Shown here piece after piece: positions 22,563-30,003 of a stretch of 64,000 nucleotides of DNA. Under the pieces are notes generated by a model. It did no database searches. It saw only the letters and a list, made by a program, of their open reading frames with translations, and was not told the DNA's origin. This DNA is from Shinella zoogloeoides (GTDB lineage: Bacteria; Pseudomonadota; Alphaproteobacteria; Rhizobiales; Rhizobiaceae): contig NZ_CP086610.1 in NCBI RefSeq assembly GCF_020883495.1, positions 1,159,501-1,223,500 of the forward strand. Reading direction: 5' to 3'. The position numbers were made by a program, and so were the translations under genes. The stretch's first letter is position 1. Each line of letters opens with the position of its first letter.

Positions 22563-23279
22563 GTGAAGGAAGGATACGATGATGGCTTTGGCGCGAGACT
22601 TCGCGAACTAAAGGGCAGCGAATCAGTCAACGCATTCGCGAAATTCTGCGAAGTTCCCGAGGCTTCCATGCGGGGCTACCTTGATGGGAAGATACCCACG
22701 GCCGATCGGGCTTTGCGGATAGCCCGGAAAACCAAGGCGGACTTTGAATGGCTGATTTCTGGTGATGAAAGCCATCTGCCGGGCACGAGTGGTGCGCAGC
22801 TCGTCGTCGCAAGGCCGACTGAAGGCGAAGTGGCCTATTTCCAGACGCCGTTCGCTGTTTCACCAGAGTTCGCGATGATCCCACGCCTCGACGTACAGGC
22901 GTCGGCGGGCGGCGGGCGCTTGGCTATCAGCGAAGACCCTCTGGAGTACCTGGCTTTTCAGGCGGTATGGTTACGTAGCCGTGGGATAAACCCGGCAACC
23001 GCCCGCATCCTGACCGCCCGGGGCGATAGCATGGAGGAGACGATCCGCGACGGCGACGTTCTCCTGATCGACACCTCGATCAACAGGATCAAGGACAACG
23101 CCATCTATATCGTTGTCTATGGCGACATGGTGCTGGTAAAGCGGGTCCACGGTCGCCTGAACGGCTCCCTGCAGTTGATCAGCGACAATCCTCGCTATCC
23201 GCCGGAGGAGGTCACCTCGGCCGAAGTCGATCAATTGAACATCGCAGGCCGCGTCATGTGGTTCGGGCGGACAATCTGA
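22563..23279 (+). CDS. Prophage repressor (XRE HTH + S24/LexA-like)
   Basis: This 238-residue protein has an N-terminal HTH (about residues 8-70, including VNAFAKFCEVPEASMRGYLD) and a C-terminal S24 autoprotease-like domain. The catalytic pair is Ser156 (RGDSMEE) and Lys193 (LVKRVHG), 37 residues apart as in LexA. The Mu c repressor lacks this; a cleavable domain suggests SOS or RecA-linked induction, as in lambda. GTG start with GGAGG 5-7 bases upstream. It is the only phage gene on the plus strand here and lies at the phage end, as c does in Mu. Confidence 0.9.
   Translation: MKEGYDDGFGARLRELKGSESVNAFAKFCEVPEASMRGYLDGKIPTADRALRIARKTKADFEWLISGDESHLPGTSGAQLVVARPTEGEVAYFQTPFAVSPEFAMIPRLDVQASAGGGRLAISEDPLEYLAFQAVWLRSRGINPATARILTARGDSMEETIRDGDVLLIDTSINRIKDNAIYIVVYGDMVLVKRVHGRLNGSLQLISDNPRYPPEEVTSAEVDQLNIAGRVMWFGRTI
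22635..22652. promoter_or_regulatory. Fourth operator-like dyad inside the repressor gene
   Basis: TTCGCGAAATTCTGCGAA lies within the repressor coding sequence and matches the reverse complement of the first upstream site at 17 of 18 positions. A site inside the gene could allow looping with the upstream array or repression by roadblock. Its place in coding sequence makes chance less easy to exclude. Confidence 0.55.
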
Positions 23280-23299
23280 TATCTGGGGCGGCGCGACGA

Positions 23300-23321
23300 T
23301 GTGCCATTTGATCTTGCGCGG
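23300..23321 (-). promoter_or_regulatory. Predicted transposase-binding site L2
   Basis: A 22-bp segment whose minus-strand core is GCAAGATCAAATGGCACA. It matches the site at 23415-23436 at 16 of 18 core positions and lies 120-141 bp from the predicted phage end, near the Mu L2 distance. It is also the only other copy seen in the end region. Confidence 0.6.
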
Positions 23322-23414
23322 CGGTTTTCGCTTCCGCCTTCGATTTGCCCCGTCGAAGCCCTGACTTTCCGGCCTTCTCCCGCCAGTTCCCACTAAATCC
23401 CGGATATTCCCGGC

Positions 23415-23440
23415 TGTGCCATGTGTTCTTGCGGGTTACA
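23415..23440 (-). mobile_element. Predicted phage end with site L1
   Basis: Read inward from 23440 the end begins TGTAACC, then a core GCAAGAACACATGGCACA (within 23415-23436), 5-26 bp from the terminus. Mu ends also begin TG, with L1 at about 6-27. The next base outward, 23441, would be host DNA. The boundary is inferred from these two repeats and the terminal TG; it is not confirmed by a second end. Confidence 0.6.
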
Positions 23441-23540
23441 ATTATACCGTTCCGCGTTTGCCCATGACGACGCGATTTCGTGCAGCAGGGAAATTTCCGC
23501 TTGCATCCAAGTGCCCGAGACTATAGGGGTTTGCGCGGTC

Positions 23541-23617
<77 letters not shown>

Positions 23618-23640
23618 TTTTTCCTTTGATCGTTGATTGA

Positions 23641-23672
23641 TGCCGAAGTTCCATTCGTGGAACTTTTCGGCA
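23641..23672 (+). terminator. Hairpin terminator after tRNA-Pro
   Basis: TGCCGAAGTTCCA, loop TTCG, TGGAACTTTTCGGCA forms a long stem with a small bulge, about 23 bp after the tRNA, followed by TGTTTTGC. It probably ends tRNA transcription. Confidence 0.65.
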
Positions 23673-23733
23673 TGTTTTGCGTTTCCTCGACGCCGGCCCG
23701 TGTGCCGGTCATCTGGAGCTTGAGGAGACGCCC

Positions 23734-23985
23734 ATGGAAGACGCAGGTATCGGCTGGATCGCCGCCATCATCATCGGAGGCTTCGCCGGCTGGCTCGCCG
23801 AAAGGTTCATGAAGAGCGACATGGGCGTGCTGATGAACATCGTGCTCGGCATTGTCGGCGCGATGGTGGCAAATCTTCTGCTGGGCCTGATCGGCGTGTC
23901 GCTGGGCGGCTGGCTCGGCTATCTCGTCGCCGGCTTCCTCGGTGCCTGCATCCTCATTGCGCTGGCGCGGGCGATACGGCGCTAG
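23734..23985 (+). CDS. GlsB/YeaQ/YmgE-family membrane protein
   Basis: This 83-residue protein has three hydrophobic segments separated by glycines (WIAAIIIGGFAGWLAERF, MNIVLGIVGAMVANLLLGLI, LGYLVAGFLGACILIALA). This is the transglycosylase-associated / stress-response membrane family, with no enzymatic residues. The ATG at 23734 has GAGGAG upstream; longer upstream extension lacks coding character. Confidence 0.88.
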   Translation: MEDAGIGWIAAIIIGGFAGWLAERFMKSDMGVLMNIVLGIVGAMVANLLLGLIGVSLGGWLGYLVAGFLGACILIALARAIRR

Positions 23986-24043
23986 AAAATACCCGTAGGT
24001 TTCGCAAAGGCCGCCTTTCCGCGAGGAGGGGCGGCCTTTGGCG

Positions 24044-25198
24044 TCAGGCGAGCAGGCTGCGGTAGAGCGCTTCCGTCTCGCCGATCATCCGCGTCAGGCC
24101 GTAGTCCCGGCTGCGGGCGCGGGCGGCCTCGGTGCAGGCCGCGAGGCGGCCGGGGAGGGAGAGGGCCAGCATGGCTTCGGCAAGCGGGGCCGGATCGTCG
24201 CCATTGGCGACCAGAAGGCCGTTCTCGCCGTCCGTCAGGACCGTCGAGGCTCCGCCGACATCCGACAGGATCAGCGGCTTGCCGGCGGCGGCGGCCTCCA
24301 GCATGGCGTAGGACATCGCCTCGTAGCGGCTTGGAACGACGAGCGCATCCATCGCCGCCATCGCCTGCGGGCCGGTGAAGTCGTTGGTAAGGTGGATGCG
24401 GGATGCATGTCGGCCCGCATCGATCTGCCCGCGTAGCGCCTCCTGCATCTCGCCGTCGCCGATCATCAGCAGCCTTGCATGCGGCTCGCGTTCGGCAAGG
24501 CGCTCGAAGGCGGCGACGAGGCGTTCGGGCGCCTTCTGGTGCGTGAGGCGGCCGACGAAGCCGAAGAGAAGGGCATCTTCGGGAATGCCGAGGGCGGCCC
24601 GCACGGCGCCGCGCGATCCGGCGGGCGGCGTCGCCACTCCATTGACGATGAGGGACAGTTTTTCGCGCGGCATGCCGAGGGCGCAGGCATGGGCGTATTC
24701 GTCGGCCGAAACGCAGATCAGCCGGTCGGTGAAGCCGCGGGCGAGCACCTTTTCGATTGCGCCGAAGAGCGTGCGGCCCATGGCGCCGAGGCCAGGATCC
24801 ATAGTGCGGAAGGCGTGCGGCGTATAGACCCGCGGCACATGCGGGCCGGGAAGGCGGATGCGGGACAGCGCGCCGGCCTTGGAGCTGTGCCCGTGGATGA
24901 TATCGAACGGGCCGGCGCGGCGCATGACCGCACGCAGCGCCCACCAGGCGGAAAAGTCAGAAAGGCCCGGCATGCGCATCATGGCGACGGCATGAATGCC
25001 GGCAAGGTTCAGCGCGGCCAGTTCCTCGACGAAGCGCCGGTCGGCCCTCACGGGCGAATAGACGGCATGCACCAGATGGCCGCGCGCCTGCAGGCCCCGG
25101 CAGAGGTCGAGGAAGTGGCGGCCGGAGCCGCCGCCGCTCGGCTCCAGCACCTCCAGGAGGCGCATGGGCCGGGAGCCGGTATTCTCGACGGCTGTCAT
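24044..25198 (-). CDS. GT4-family glycosyltransferase
   Basis: This 384-residue GT-B enzyme transfers a sugar from a nucleotide donor during polysaccharide synthesis. Visible marks are the N-terminal Gly-rich EPSGGGSGRHFLDLCRGLQA, and the C-terminal donor-binding domain with FVGRLTHQKAPERLVAAF and VVPSRYEAMSYAMLEAAAAG, including the EX7E-like pair. It is the last gene of a leftward cluster and overlaps the polymerase-like gene (ATGA). Acceptor and donor are not determinable. Confidence 0.9.
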   Translation of the reverse strand: MTAVENTGSRPMRLLEVLEPSGGGSGRHFLDLCRGLQARGHLVHAVYSPVRADRRFVEELAALNLAGIHAVAMMRMPGLSDFSAWWALRAVMRRAGPFDIIHGHSSKAGALSRIRLPGPHVPRVYTPHAFRTMDPGLGAMGRTLFGAIEKVLARGFTDRLICVSADEYAHACALGMPREKLSLIVNGVATPPAGSRGAVRAALGIPEDALLFGFVGRLTHQKAPERLVAAFERLAEREPHARLLMIGDGEMQEALRGQIDAGRHASRIHLTNDFTGPQAMAAMDALVVPSRYEAMSYAMLEAAAAGKPLILSDVGGASTVLTDGENGLLVANGDDPAPLAEAMLALSLPGRLAACTEAARARSRDYGLTRMIGETEALYRSLLA

Positions 25199-26442
25199 GG
25201 GATACCGCGAGCCGACGCGGCTTGCCGGTTATGACGCCGCTCCAGCGCGAGGCATCCCCAGATGACGCCCATCAGCAGGTAGAAATGACGCCAGTGGTCG
25301 GTGTCGATGACGAAGCCGATGGCGCTGTGGCCGACGATGGTGATGAAGGCGATCATCAGGAACGGTTGCCAGGGCCGGTCGCGCAGCAGCGCCTTGAAGG
25401 CGGCCGAGAGCGTCCAGGTGATGAGCACCAGATAGGTGAGGAAGCCGAGCCAGCCATAGGTGGTCAGCGATTTCAGGTAGATGTTGTGCTCGTCCTCCGG
25501 GAACATCTTGCTGAAGACCATTGGGCCGATGCCGAGCGGCCGCTCCATGGCCATCAGGAAGCCGATGCGGTGGCGCTCGAAGCGGCCGAGATGGCCGCTG
25601 TCATAGTCCTGCACGAGCTGGGTGCGGCTGGTGAAGAGGTTGGAGACCTTTTCGAACTGCAACGCCACGATCAGCGCAAGGATCATCAGGCCGACCGCCG
25701 AAAGGCTGAGGACGAGAATTCTCAGCCGGAATGCGCCCGTGCGCTCCTTGAGCAGCATGACGAAGACGAGCGCGACGACGCAGAAGAGATAGAGCGCCCA
25801 GGCCGCGCGCGAGAAGGACAGGAAGACGCCGAGCGCGAGGATGAGGAGGCCGATGAGCTTGAGCGGTGCGGCGAGGATACGGCCGGAAAGCAGGCCGTGA
25901 ACAAGATAGAGCGAGGGGGCGATGAGGAAGGGGCCGAAGACGTTCGGGTCCTGGAAGGCGCCCTTGGCGCGGTCGTAGAGCGTGAAGGCTTCTGCGCCCG
26001 GAAAGGCGTGGAAATAACCGAGGATGCCGAGCAGCGAGGTGATGAGCGCGCCCGCCACCCAGGCCCGGAAGATGAGTTCCAGCCGGGCGGGCTTCGCCTC
26101 GATGATGGCGGCGAAGAACACGCTGGACAGCGCCAGGAACAGCGAGACGGCGATATACATCGGCCCGCCGGCCAGATCGTCCATCACCGTCAGCGAGAGC
26201 ATGCCGCCGACATTGAACAGCACGTAGAGGATGAGCAGCGGCGCGACGCCGCGCGAGATGCGCAGGCCCACAATGGCCCACAGGCCGATGAGGCCCGCCA
26301 TGAAAAGCTCATAGGGCGCTGGCTCGCTGATGACGAAGCCCGACAGGAACACGCCGATCGTCACCAGTATGGAGCCGATAATGCCGAGGGCCGCAAGCTG
26401 CGGCCGGAAGGGCGGGGCGTAGGGGAGGGCCGCGTCGCTCAA
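25195..26442 (-). CDS. O-antigen ligase/polymerase-like membrane protein (Wzy-type)
   Basis: This 415-residue protein has about ten transmembrane helices and a larger periplasmic loop with HLGRFERHRIGFLMAMERPL near its centre-right, typical of the Wzy_C family. Wzy-type proteins join repeat units of the polysaccharide. It overlaps the sugar-transferase gene start (ATGA) upstream and the GT gene downstream, so one operon is likely. Confidence 0.85.
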   Translation of the reverse strand: MSDAALPYAPPFRPQLAALGIIGSILVTIGVFLSGFVISEPAPYELFMAGLIGLWAIVGLRISRGVAPLLILYVLFNVGGMLSLTVMDDLAGGPMYIAVSLFLALSSVFFAAIIEAKPARLELIFRAWVAGALITSLLGILGYFHAFPGAEAFTLYDRAKGAFQDPNVFGPFLIAPSLYLVHGLLSGRILAAPLKLIGLLILALGVFLSFSRAAWALYLFCVVALVFVMLLKERTGAFRLRILVLSLSAVGLMILALIVALQFEKVSNLFTSRTQLVQDYDSGHLGRFERHRIGFLMAMERPLGIGPMVFSKMFPEDEHNIYLKSLTTYGWLGFLTYLVLITWTLSAAFKALLRDRPWQPFLMIAFITIVGHSAIGFVIDTDHWRHFYLLMGVIWGCLALERRHNRQAASARGIP

Positions 26443-27998
26443 TAGGCGTTTTCCGTGTTGAGCAGGCGGATCGGCGTGAGGAACAGGATCTTCAGGTCCA
26501 GCCAGAGCGACCAGTTCTCGATGTAGTAGAGGTCGAACTCCGTGCGGAAGCGGATCTTGTCGTCATGGTCGATCTCGCCGCGCCAGCCGTTGATCTGCGC
26601 CCAGCCGGTAACGCCGGGCTTGACGCGGTGACGGGCGAAATAGCCGTCGACCACATCGACATATTTGCGGTCGTGCGACTGGGCCTCGACGGCATGCGGG
26701 CGCGGACCGACGAGAGAGAGCTGGCCCTTCAGCACGTTGAGAATCTGTGGCAGCTCGTCGATGGAGGATTTTCGCAGGAAGCGGCCGACGCGGGTCACGC
26801 GCGGGTCGCCCTTCGTCACCGCGGCGCGGGCCGTCGGGTCGGAGAGATGGGTGTACATCGAGCGGAACTTGTAGACCTCGATGATCTCGTTGTTGAAGCC
26901 GTGGCGCTTCTGCTTGAAGATGATCGGCCCCGGTGAGGAGAGCTTGACCGCGATCGCCGCGCCGATGAACACCGGCCAGAGCAGCGCGAGCGCGACGATG
27001 CTGAAGAAGATGTCGAAGATGCGCTTGGCGACATTGTCCCAGTCGGCGATGGGCTTGTCGAAGATATCGAGCATCGGCAGGCTGCCGACCTGCGAATAGC
27101 TGCGCGGACGGAAGCGCAGGCCCTTGGCGTGGGCGGCGAGGCGAATGTCGACCGGCAGCACCCACAGCTTCTTGAGCAGCGCCAGGATGCGCGTCTCGGC
27201 CGAGAGCGGCAACGAGATGATCAGCATGTCGATGCGGGCGAGGCGCGCGAATTCGACGAGTTCGGCGACATTGCCGAGCTTGGGGTAGCCGGCGATGATC
27301 GAGGGCGAGCGGCGCTCGTCGCGGTCGTCGAAGATGCCGCAGATGCGGATATCGTTTTCCGGCTGGTGCTCCAGCGTGCGGATCAGTTCCTTGGCCGGCT
27401 CGCCGCCGCCGACGATGACGGCGCGCCGCTCCATCGTGCCGTTGCGCGCCCAGCGGCGGATCGCATAGGCGATCACCTGCCGCTCGATGACGAGAAAGAC
27501 GGCGCCCGCCGCAAACCAGGAAGCGAACCAGACGCGGGAATAGTGGCCGCCGGACTTGAAGAAGAAGAGCGCGAGCGCCATGACCGCGAAGGCGGCGGCC
27601 CAGGCCGCCAGAATCCGCGGCGTCATGCGCAGCGGCGAGCGGAGCGCGGGAACCTGATAGGCGTCGGCAAGCTGGAGCAGCACGATGCCAAGCCCCGCGC
27701 CGCCGACGAGCACCGCCACGTAGAAGGCCCTCATGCCGACATCGAGATAGAGCGCGTGGATGATATAGCCGAGCGCGGCCAGCGCCACGAATTCGCCGAG
27801 GCGCAGGAGGCCGGTGATCATGGCCGGCGAATAGGTATCCTCGCGGAATTGCTGGGCAATCTTGCGGGCAAGCGGATTGAGTTCGACTTCCTTGTCGCCG
27901 GCATCGTCGGGCGCGCTCGTCCGGCTTTCGGAAATCTTGCGCCTGAAGGCTTCCGGATCGAAGGAGTCGGATTTGTCGACATGGTTCATGGCATGCAC
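26439..27998 (-). CDS. Undecaprenyl-phosphate sugar phosphotransferase (polysaccharide initiation)
   Basis: This 519-residue protein has about four N-terminal transmembrane helices, a Rossmann-like CoA_binding_3 domain (around [17 protein letters not shown]) and a C-terminal bacterial sugar transferase domain with [35 protein letters not shown] and SLVGPRPH. It loads the first sugar phosphate on the lipid carrier. Position in the cluster matches UppE-type enzymes of UPP loci. The start may be the Met at 27989 instead. Confidence 0.9.
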   Translation of the reverse strand: MHAMNHVDKSDSFDPEAFRRKISESRTSAPDDAGDKEVELNPLARKIAQQFREDTYSPAMITGLLRLGEFVALAALGYIIHALYLDVGMRAFYVAVLVGGAGLGIVLLQLADAYQVPALRSPLRMTPRILAAWAAAFAVMALALFFFKSGGHYSRVWFASWFAAGAVFLVIERQVIAYAIRRWARNGTMERRAVIVGGGEPAKELIRTLEHQPENDIRICGIFDDRDERRSPSIIAGYPKLGNVAELVEFARLARIDMLIISLPLSAETRILALLKKLWVLPVDIRLAAHAKGLRFRPRSYSQVGSLPMLDIFDKPIADWDNVAKRIFDIFFSIVALALLWPVFIGAAIAVKLSSPGPIIFKQKRHGFNNEIIEVYKFRSMYTHLSDPTARAAVTKGDPRVTRVGRFLRKSSIDELPQILNVLKGQLSLVGPRPHAVEAQSHDRKYVDVVDGYFARHRVKPGVTGWAQINGWRGEIDHDDKIRFRTEFDLYYIENWSLWLDLKILFLTPIRLLNTENAY

Positions 27999-28065
27999 CT
28001 AGGGAGCTTTCCCCGGGGATAGCATGAAGGCCCTAAGAAACGTTTACAGGGCGCAGGCGGGGCGT

Positions 28066-29229
28066 TCAGGCGAGCCGCTTTCCGCCGCTCTGCCCGGCCA
28101 GAACCTCGTGGTAGAGCGTGAGGAGGGAGCGTGACATGGTCGAGGCGGAGAAGGTGTTCTTGAAGGCGGCCGGTTCCGGCATGACCTTGCGCAGCCAGGC
28201 CGGATCGCTGACGGCCTGCGCCATGACGGCGGCGAGCGAATGGGCGTTTCCCGGCTCCGTCAGCGCGATGCTGTCGCGGCCGAGCACTTCGGGAATGCCG
28301 CCGACGCGGCTGGCGATGACGGGCTTGCGGGCGGCAAGCGCCTCCAGCACGATATAGGGCATGGCCTCGGCGCGGGAGGGCACGACGACGTTGTGGGCGA
28401 AGGCGAAGGCTTCGCGCGCGCGCATGGAGGGCATGAGGGCGATGCGCCGGCCGAGGCCGAGTTGCAGCATCATCTGCTCGTACTTCTCCTTGTCCGGCCC
28501 GTCGCCGACCATCAGGGCCGAGAGCGGGCGGCCGACGAGGCGCTCGGCCTCGGCGAAGGCGTCGATGAAGATATCCGGCCCCTTCAGGTCGCGCAGCATG
28601 CCGATATAGAGGAAATCGACGGCATCCTCGCTGGGATAGACCGTATCGAAGTCGCGGTCGTGGATGCCGTTATAGATGCGTTCGGCACGCACGCGCGGCT
28701 TGCCGACACGGGCGGTGTAGGCCTCCTGCTCGTAGTCACAGACGAAGGTGAGCGCATCGCCGAGCGGCTGGAGAAGCCGTTCGGCCGTGAGGATCGCCAG
28801 TCCCGCGGCCGTGCGGTTCGTATAGTGCAGGCTGCCGCCATGCGGCGAATAGAGGCGGGCTACGCGATACCTGTTGACCCGCAGGGCTGAGCCGATGAGC
28901 CGGGCAATGGCGCCACCCTTGGCGCCGTGCCCGTGCAGAACATCCGGCCGCAAACCTTTTATTTCACGATAACTTTCCCGGAAGGCGCCGAAATCCCGCG
29001 GGCTGATGGACCGGCTGATGGGCAGGCGCACGAGACCGAGCGGAAGATAGGGGCGGATTTCATCGAACAGCGAATCCTCGAACGAGCCGCCCGTAAGGCT
29101 GTCGCAGATGATGCCGACATCATGACCCGCCTTCACATGGAATTCGGCAAGGTCGCGCACATGGCGGAAGATACCGCCGATGGGAGACCGGAAACAATGA
29201 ATGATGCGCAGAGGCCCATCGTCCGCCAT
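28066..29229 (-). CDS. GT4-family glycosyltransferase
   Basis: This 387-residue GT-B enzyme has N-terminal SPIGGIFRHVRDLAEFH and the donor domain with SEDAVDFLYIGMLRDLKGPD and VVPSRAEAMPYIVLEALAAR. It lies 5 bp after the Wza-like gene, so the two are co-transcribed. The start at 29229 is supported by ending of the neighbouring gene; a longer in-frame opening overlaps wza in another frame. Confidence 0.9.
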   Translation of the reverse strand: MADDGPLRIIHCFRSPIGGIFRHVRDLAEFHVKAGHDVGIICDSLTGGSFEDSLFDEIRPYLPLGLVRLPISRSISPRDFGAFRESYREIKGLRPDVLHGHGAKGGAIARLIGSALRVNRYRVARLYSPHGGSLHYTNRTAAGLAILTAERLLQPLGDALTFVCDYEQEAYTARVGKPRVRAERIYNGIHDRDFDTVYPSEDAVDFLYIGMLRDLKGPDIFIDAFAEAERLVGRPLSALMVGDGPDKEKYEQMMLQLGLGRRIALMPSMRAREAFAFAHNVVVPSRAEAMPYIVLEALAARKPVIASRVGGIPEVLGRDSIALTEPGNAHSLAAVMAQAVSDPAWLRKVMPEPAAFKNTFSASTMSRSLLTLYHEVLAGQSGGKRLA

Positions 29230-29234
29230 GGTGC

Positions 29235-29810
29235 TCAGAACAGCCGTTCGCGGACATAGATCGTGTCGCCGGCCAGGATCGGGTCGGAGATGGACACGCG
29301 TCCGGTGACGATCTTGCCGTTGATCTTGCGCGTCACGTCGACGTCGCGCTGGTTGGCGCGCGGCGAGAAGCCGCCGGCGACGGCGATGGCGTTCTGGATC
29401 GTCATGCCGGCGACATAGCTGTACTGCCCGGCCTGGCCGACCTCGCCCATGACGTAGATGGAGCGGTAGCGGTCGACCTCGATGGAGATGTCGGGATCGC
29501 GCAGATAGCCCTGACGCAGCTTGGCCGCGATGGCGCCTTCGAGTTCCTGCAGCGTGCGGCCGCGCGCCGGCACCGAGCCGATGAGCGGGAAGGCGACATA
29601 GCCGGCCTGGTCGACCGTGTAGGTATTGCTGAGGCCCGGCTGCTCGAAGACCGTGATGCGCAGGCGATCGCCGCTGTCGAGGCGATAGGGCTGGATCGTC
29701 GCCTCGTGGAAGGCCTTGGGGGCGGGGCGGTAGCCGCTGCAGCCGGAAACGGCCGGCGCCACCAGCGCGAGCGCCAGCAGCAGGCCCTTGTTGAAGGTTG
29801 CGAAGCTCAT
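29235..29810 (-). CDS. Wza-type polysaccharide export lipoprotein
   Basis: This 191-residue outer-membrane export protein has a lipoprotein signal (LALALVAPAVSGC, Cys in a VSGC lipobox). A poly_export domain (YRLDSGDRLRITVFEQPGLS to VAFPLIGSVPARGRTLQELE) and one SLBB-like unit (SIYVMGEVGQAGQYSYVAG) follow. It is short compared with E. coli Wza (379) and resembles ExoF/UppC-type single-SLBB proteins. It is divergent from the Wzz-like gene. Confidence 0.88.
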   Translation of the reverse strand: MSFATFNKGLLLALALVAPAVSGCSGYRPAPKAFHEATIQPYRLDSGDRLRITVFEQPGLSNTYTVDQAGYVAFPLIGSVPARGRTLQELEGAIAAKLRQGYLRDPDISIEVDRYRSIYVMGEVGQAGQYSYVAGMTIQNAIAVAGGFSPRANQRDVDVTRKINGKIVTGRVSISDPILAGDTIYVRERLF

Positions 29811-30003
29811 TCGCGTGTTCCATCCCCAAATCAGAAGTCTGGCCGCTGTTATCGATCCGTTAGGGTTAATAGCTGGTAAAAACCGGCGCGGCGCGCAGCG
29901 AATATTCACGGCATCCATGCGCAGGGCACCTCGGCGCGGTTAACACTTGAGTTACCATGTTTGTTTACCGTGCGCGGACATCATCGTGTTTGGAGTGGGA
30001 TAT
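29811..30003. promoter_or_regulatory. Divergent promoter region of polysaccharide operons
   Basis: 193 bp between the Wza-like gene (leftward) and the Wzz/BY-kinase-like gene (rightward). It is the only AT-richer stretch of the cluster, with GTTAGGGTTAATAG and GGTTAACACTTGAGTTACC, and is where both promoters must lie. No regulator site is recognised with confidence. Confidence 0.45.

Larger units (their letters stand above)
1..23440. mobile_element. Mu-like transposable prophage (one end inside window)
   Basis: The genes follow the Mu order in mirror image: repressor (+), then leftward Ner-like, MuA, MuB, early genes, GemA, Mor/C-type activator, lysis genes, gp25-gp28, portal gp29, gpF, protease gpI, gpT, gp35, gp36. 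Almost every early gene overlaps the next by an ATGA, GTGA or 8-base junction, as in one transcript. The right boundary at 23440 is inferred: reading inward it starts TGTA, and two similar 22-bp repeats lie 5-26 and 120-141 bp from it, close to L1 and L2 spacing in Mu. The tail genes and the other end are beyond base 1, so the 5-bp target duplication (ATTAT, 23441-23445, predicted) cannot be checked here. No integrase is present. Confidence 0.93.

Noticed and set aside
23254..23275. Third transposase site (L3) at the end of the repressor gene
   Set aside because: The match to the other two sites is only about 12 of 22 positions and lies in coding sequence; too weak to annotate.
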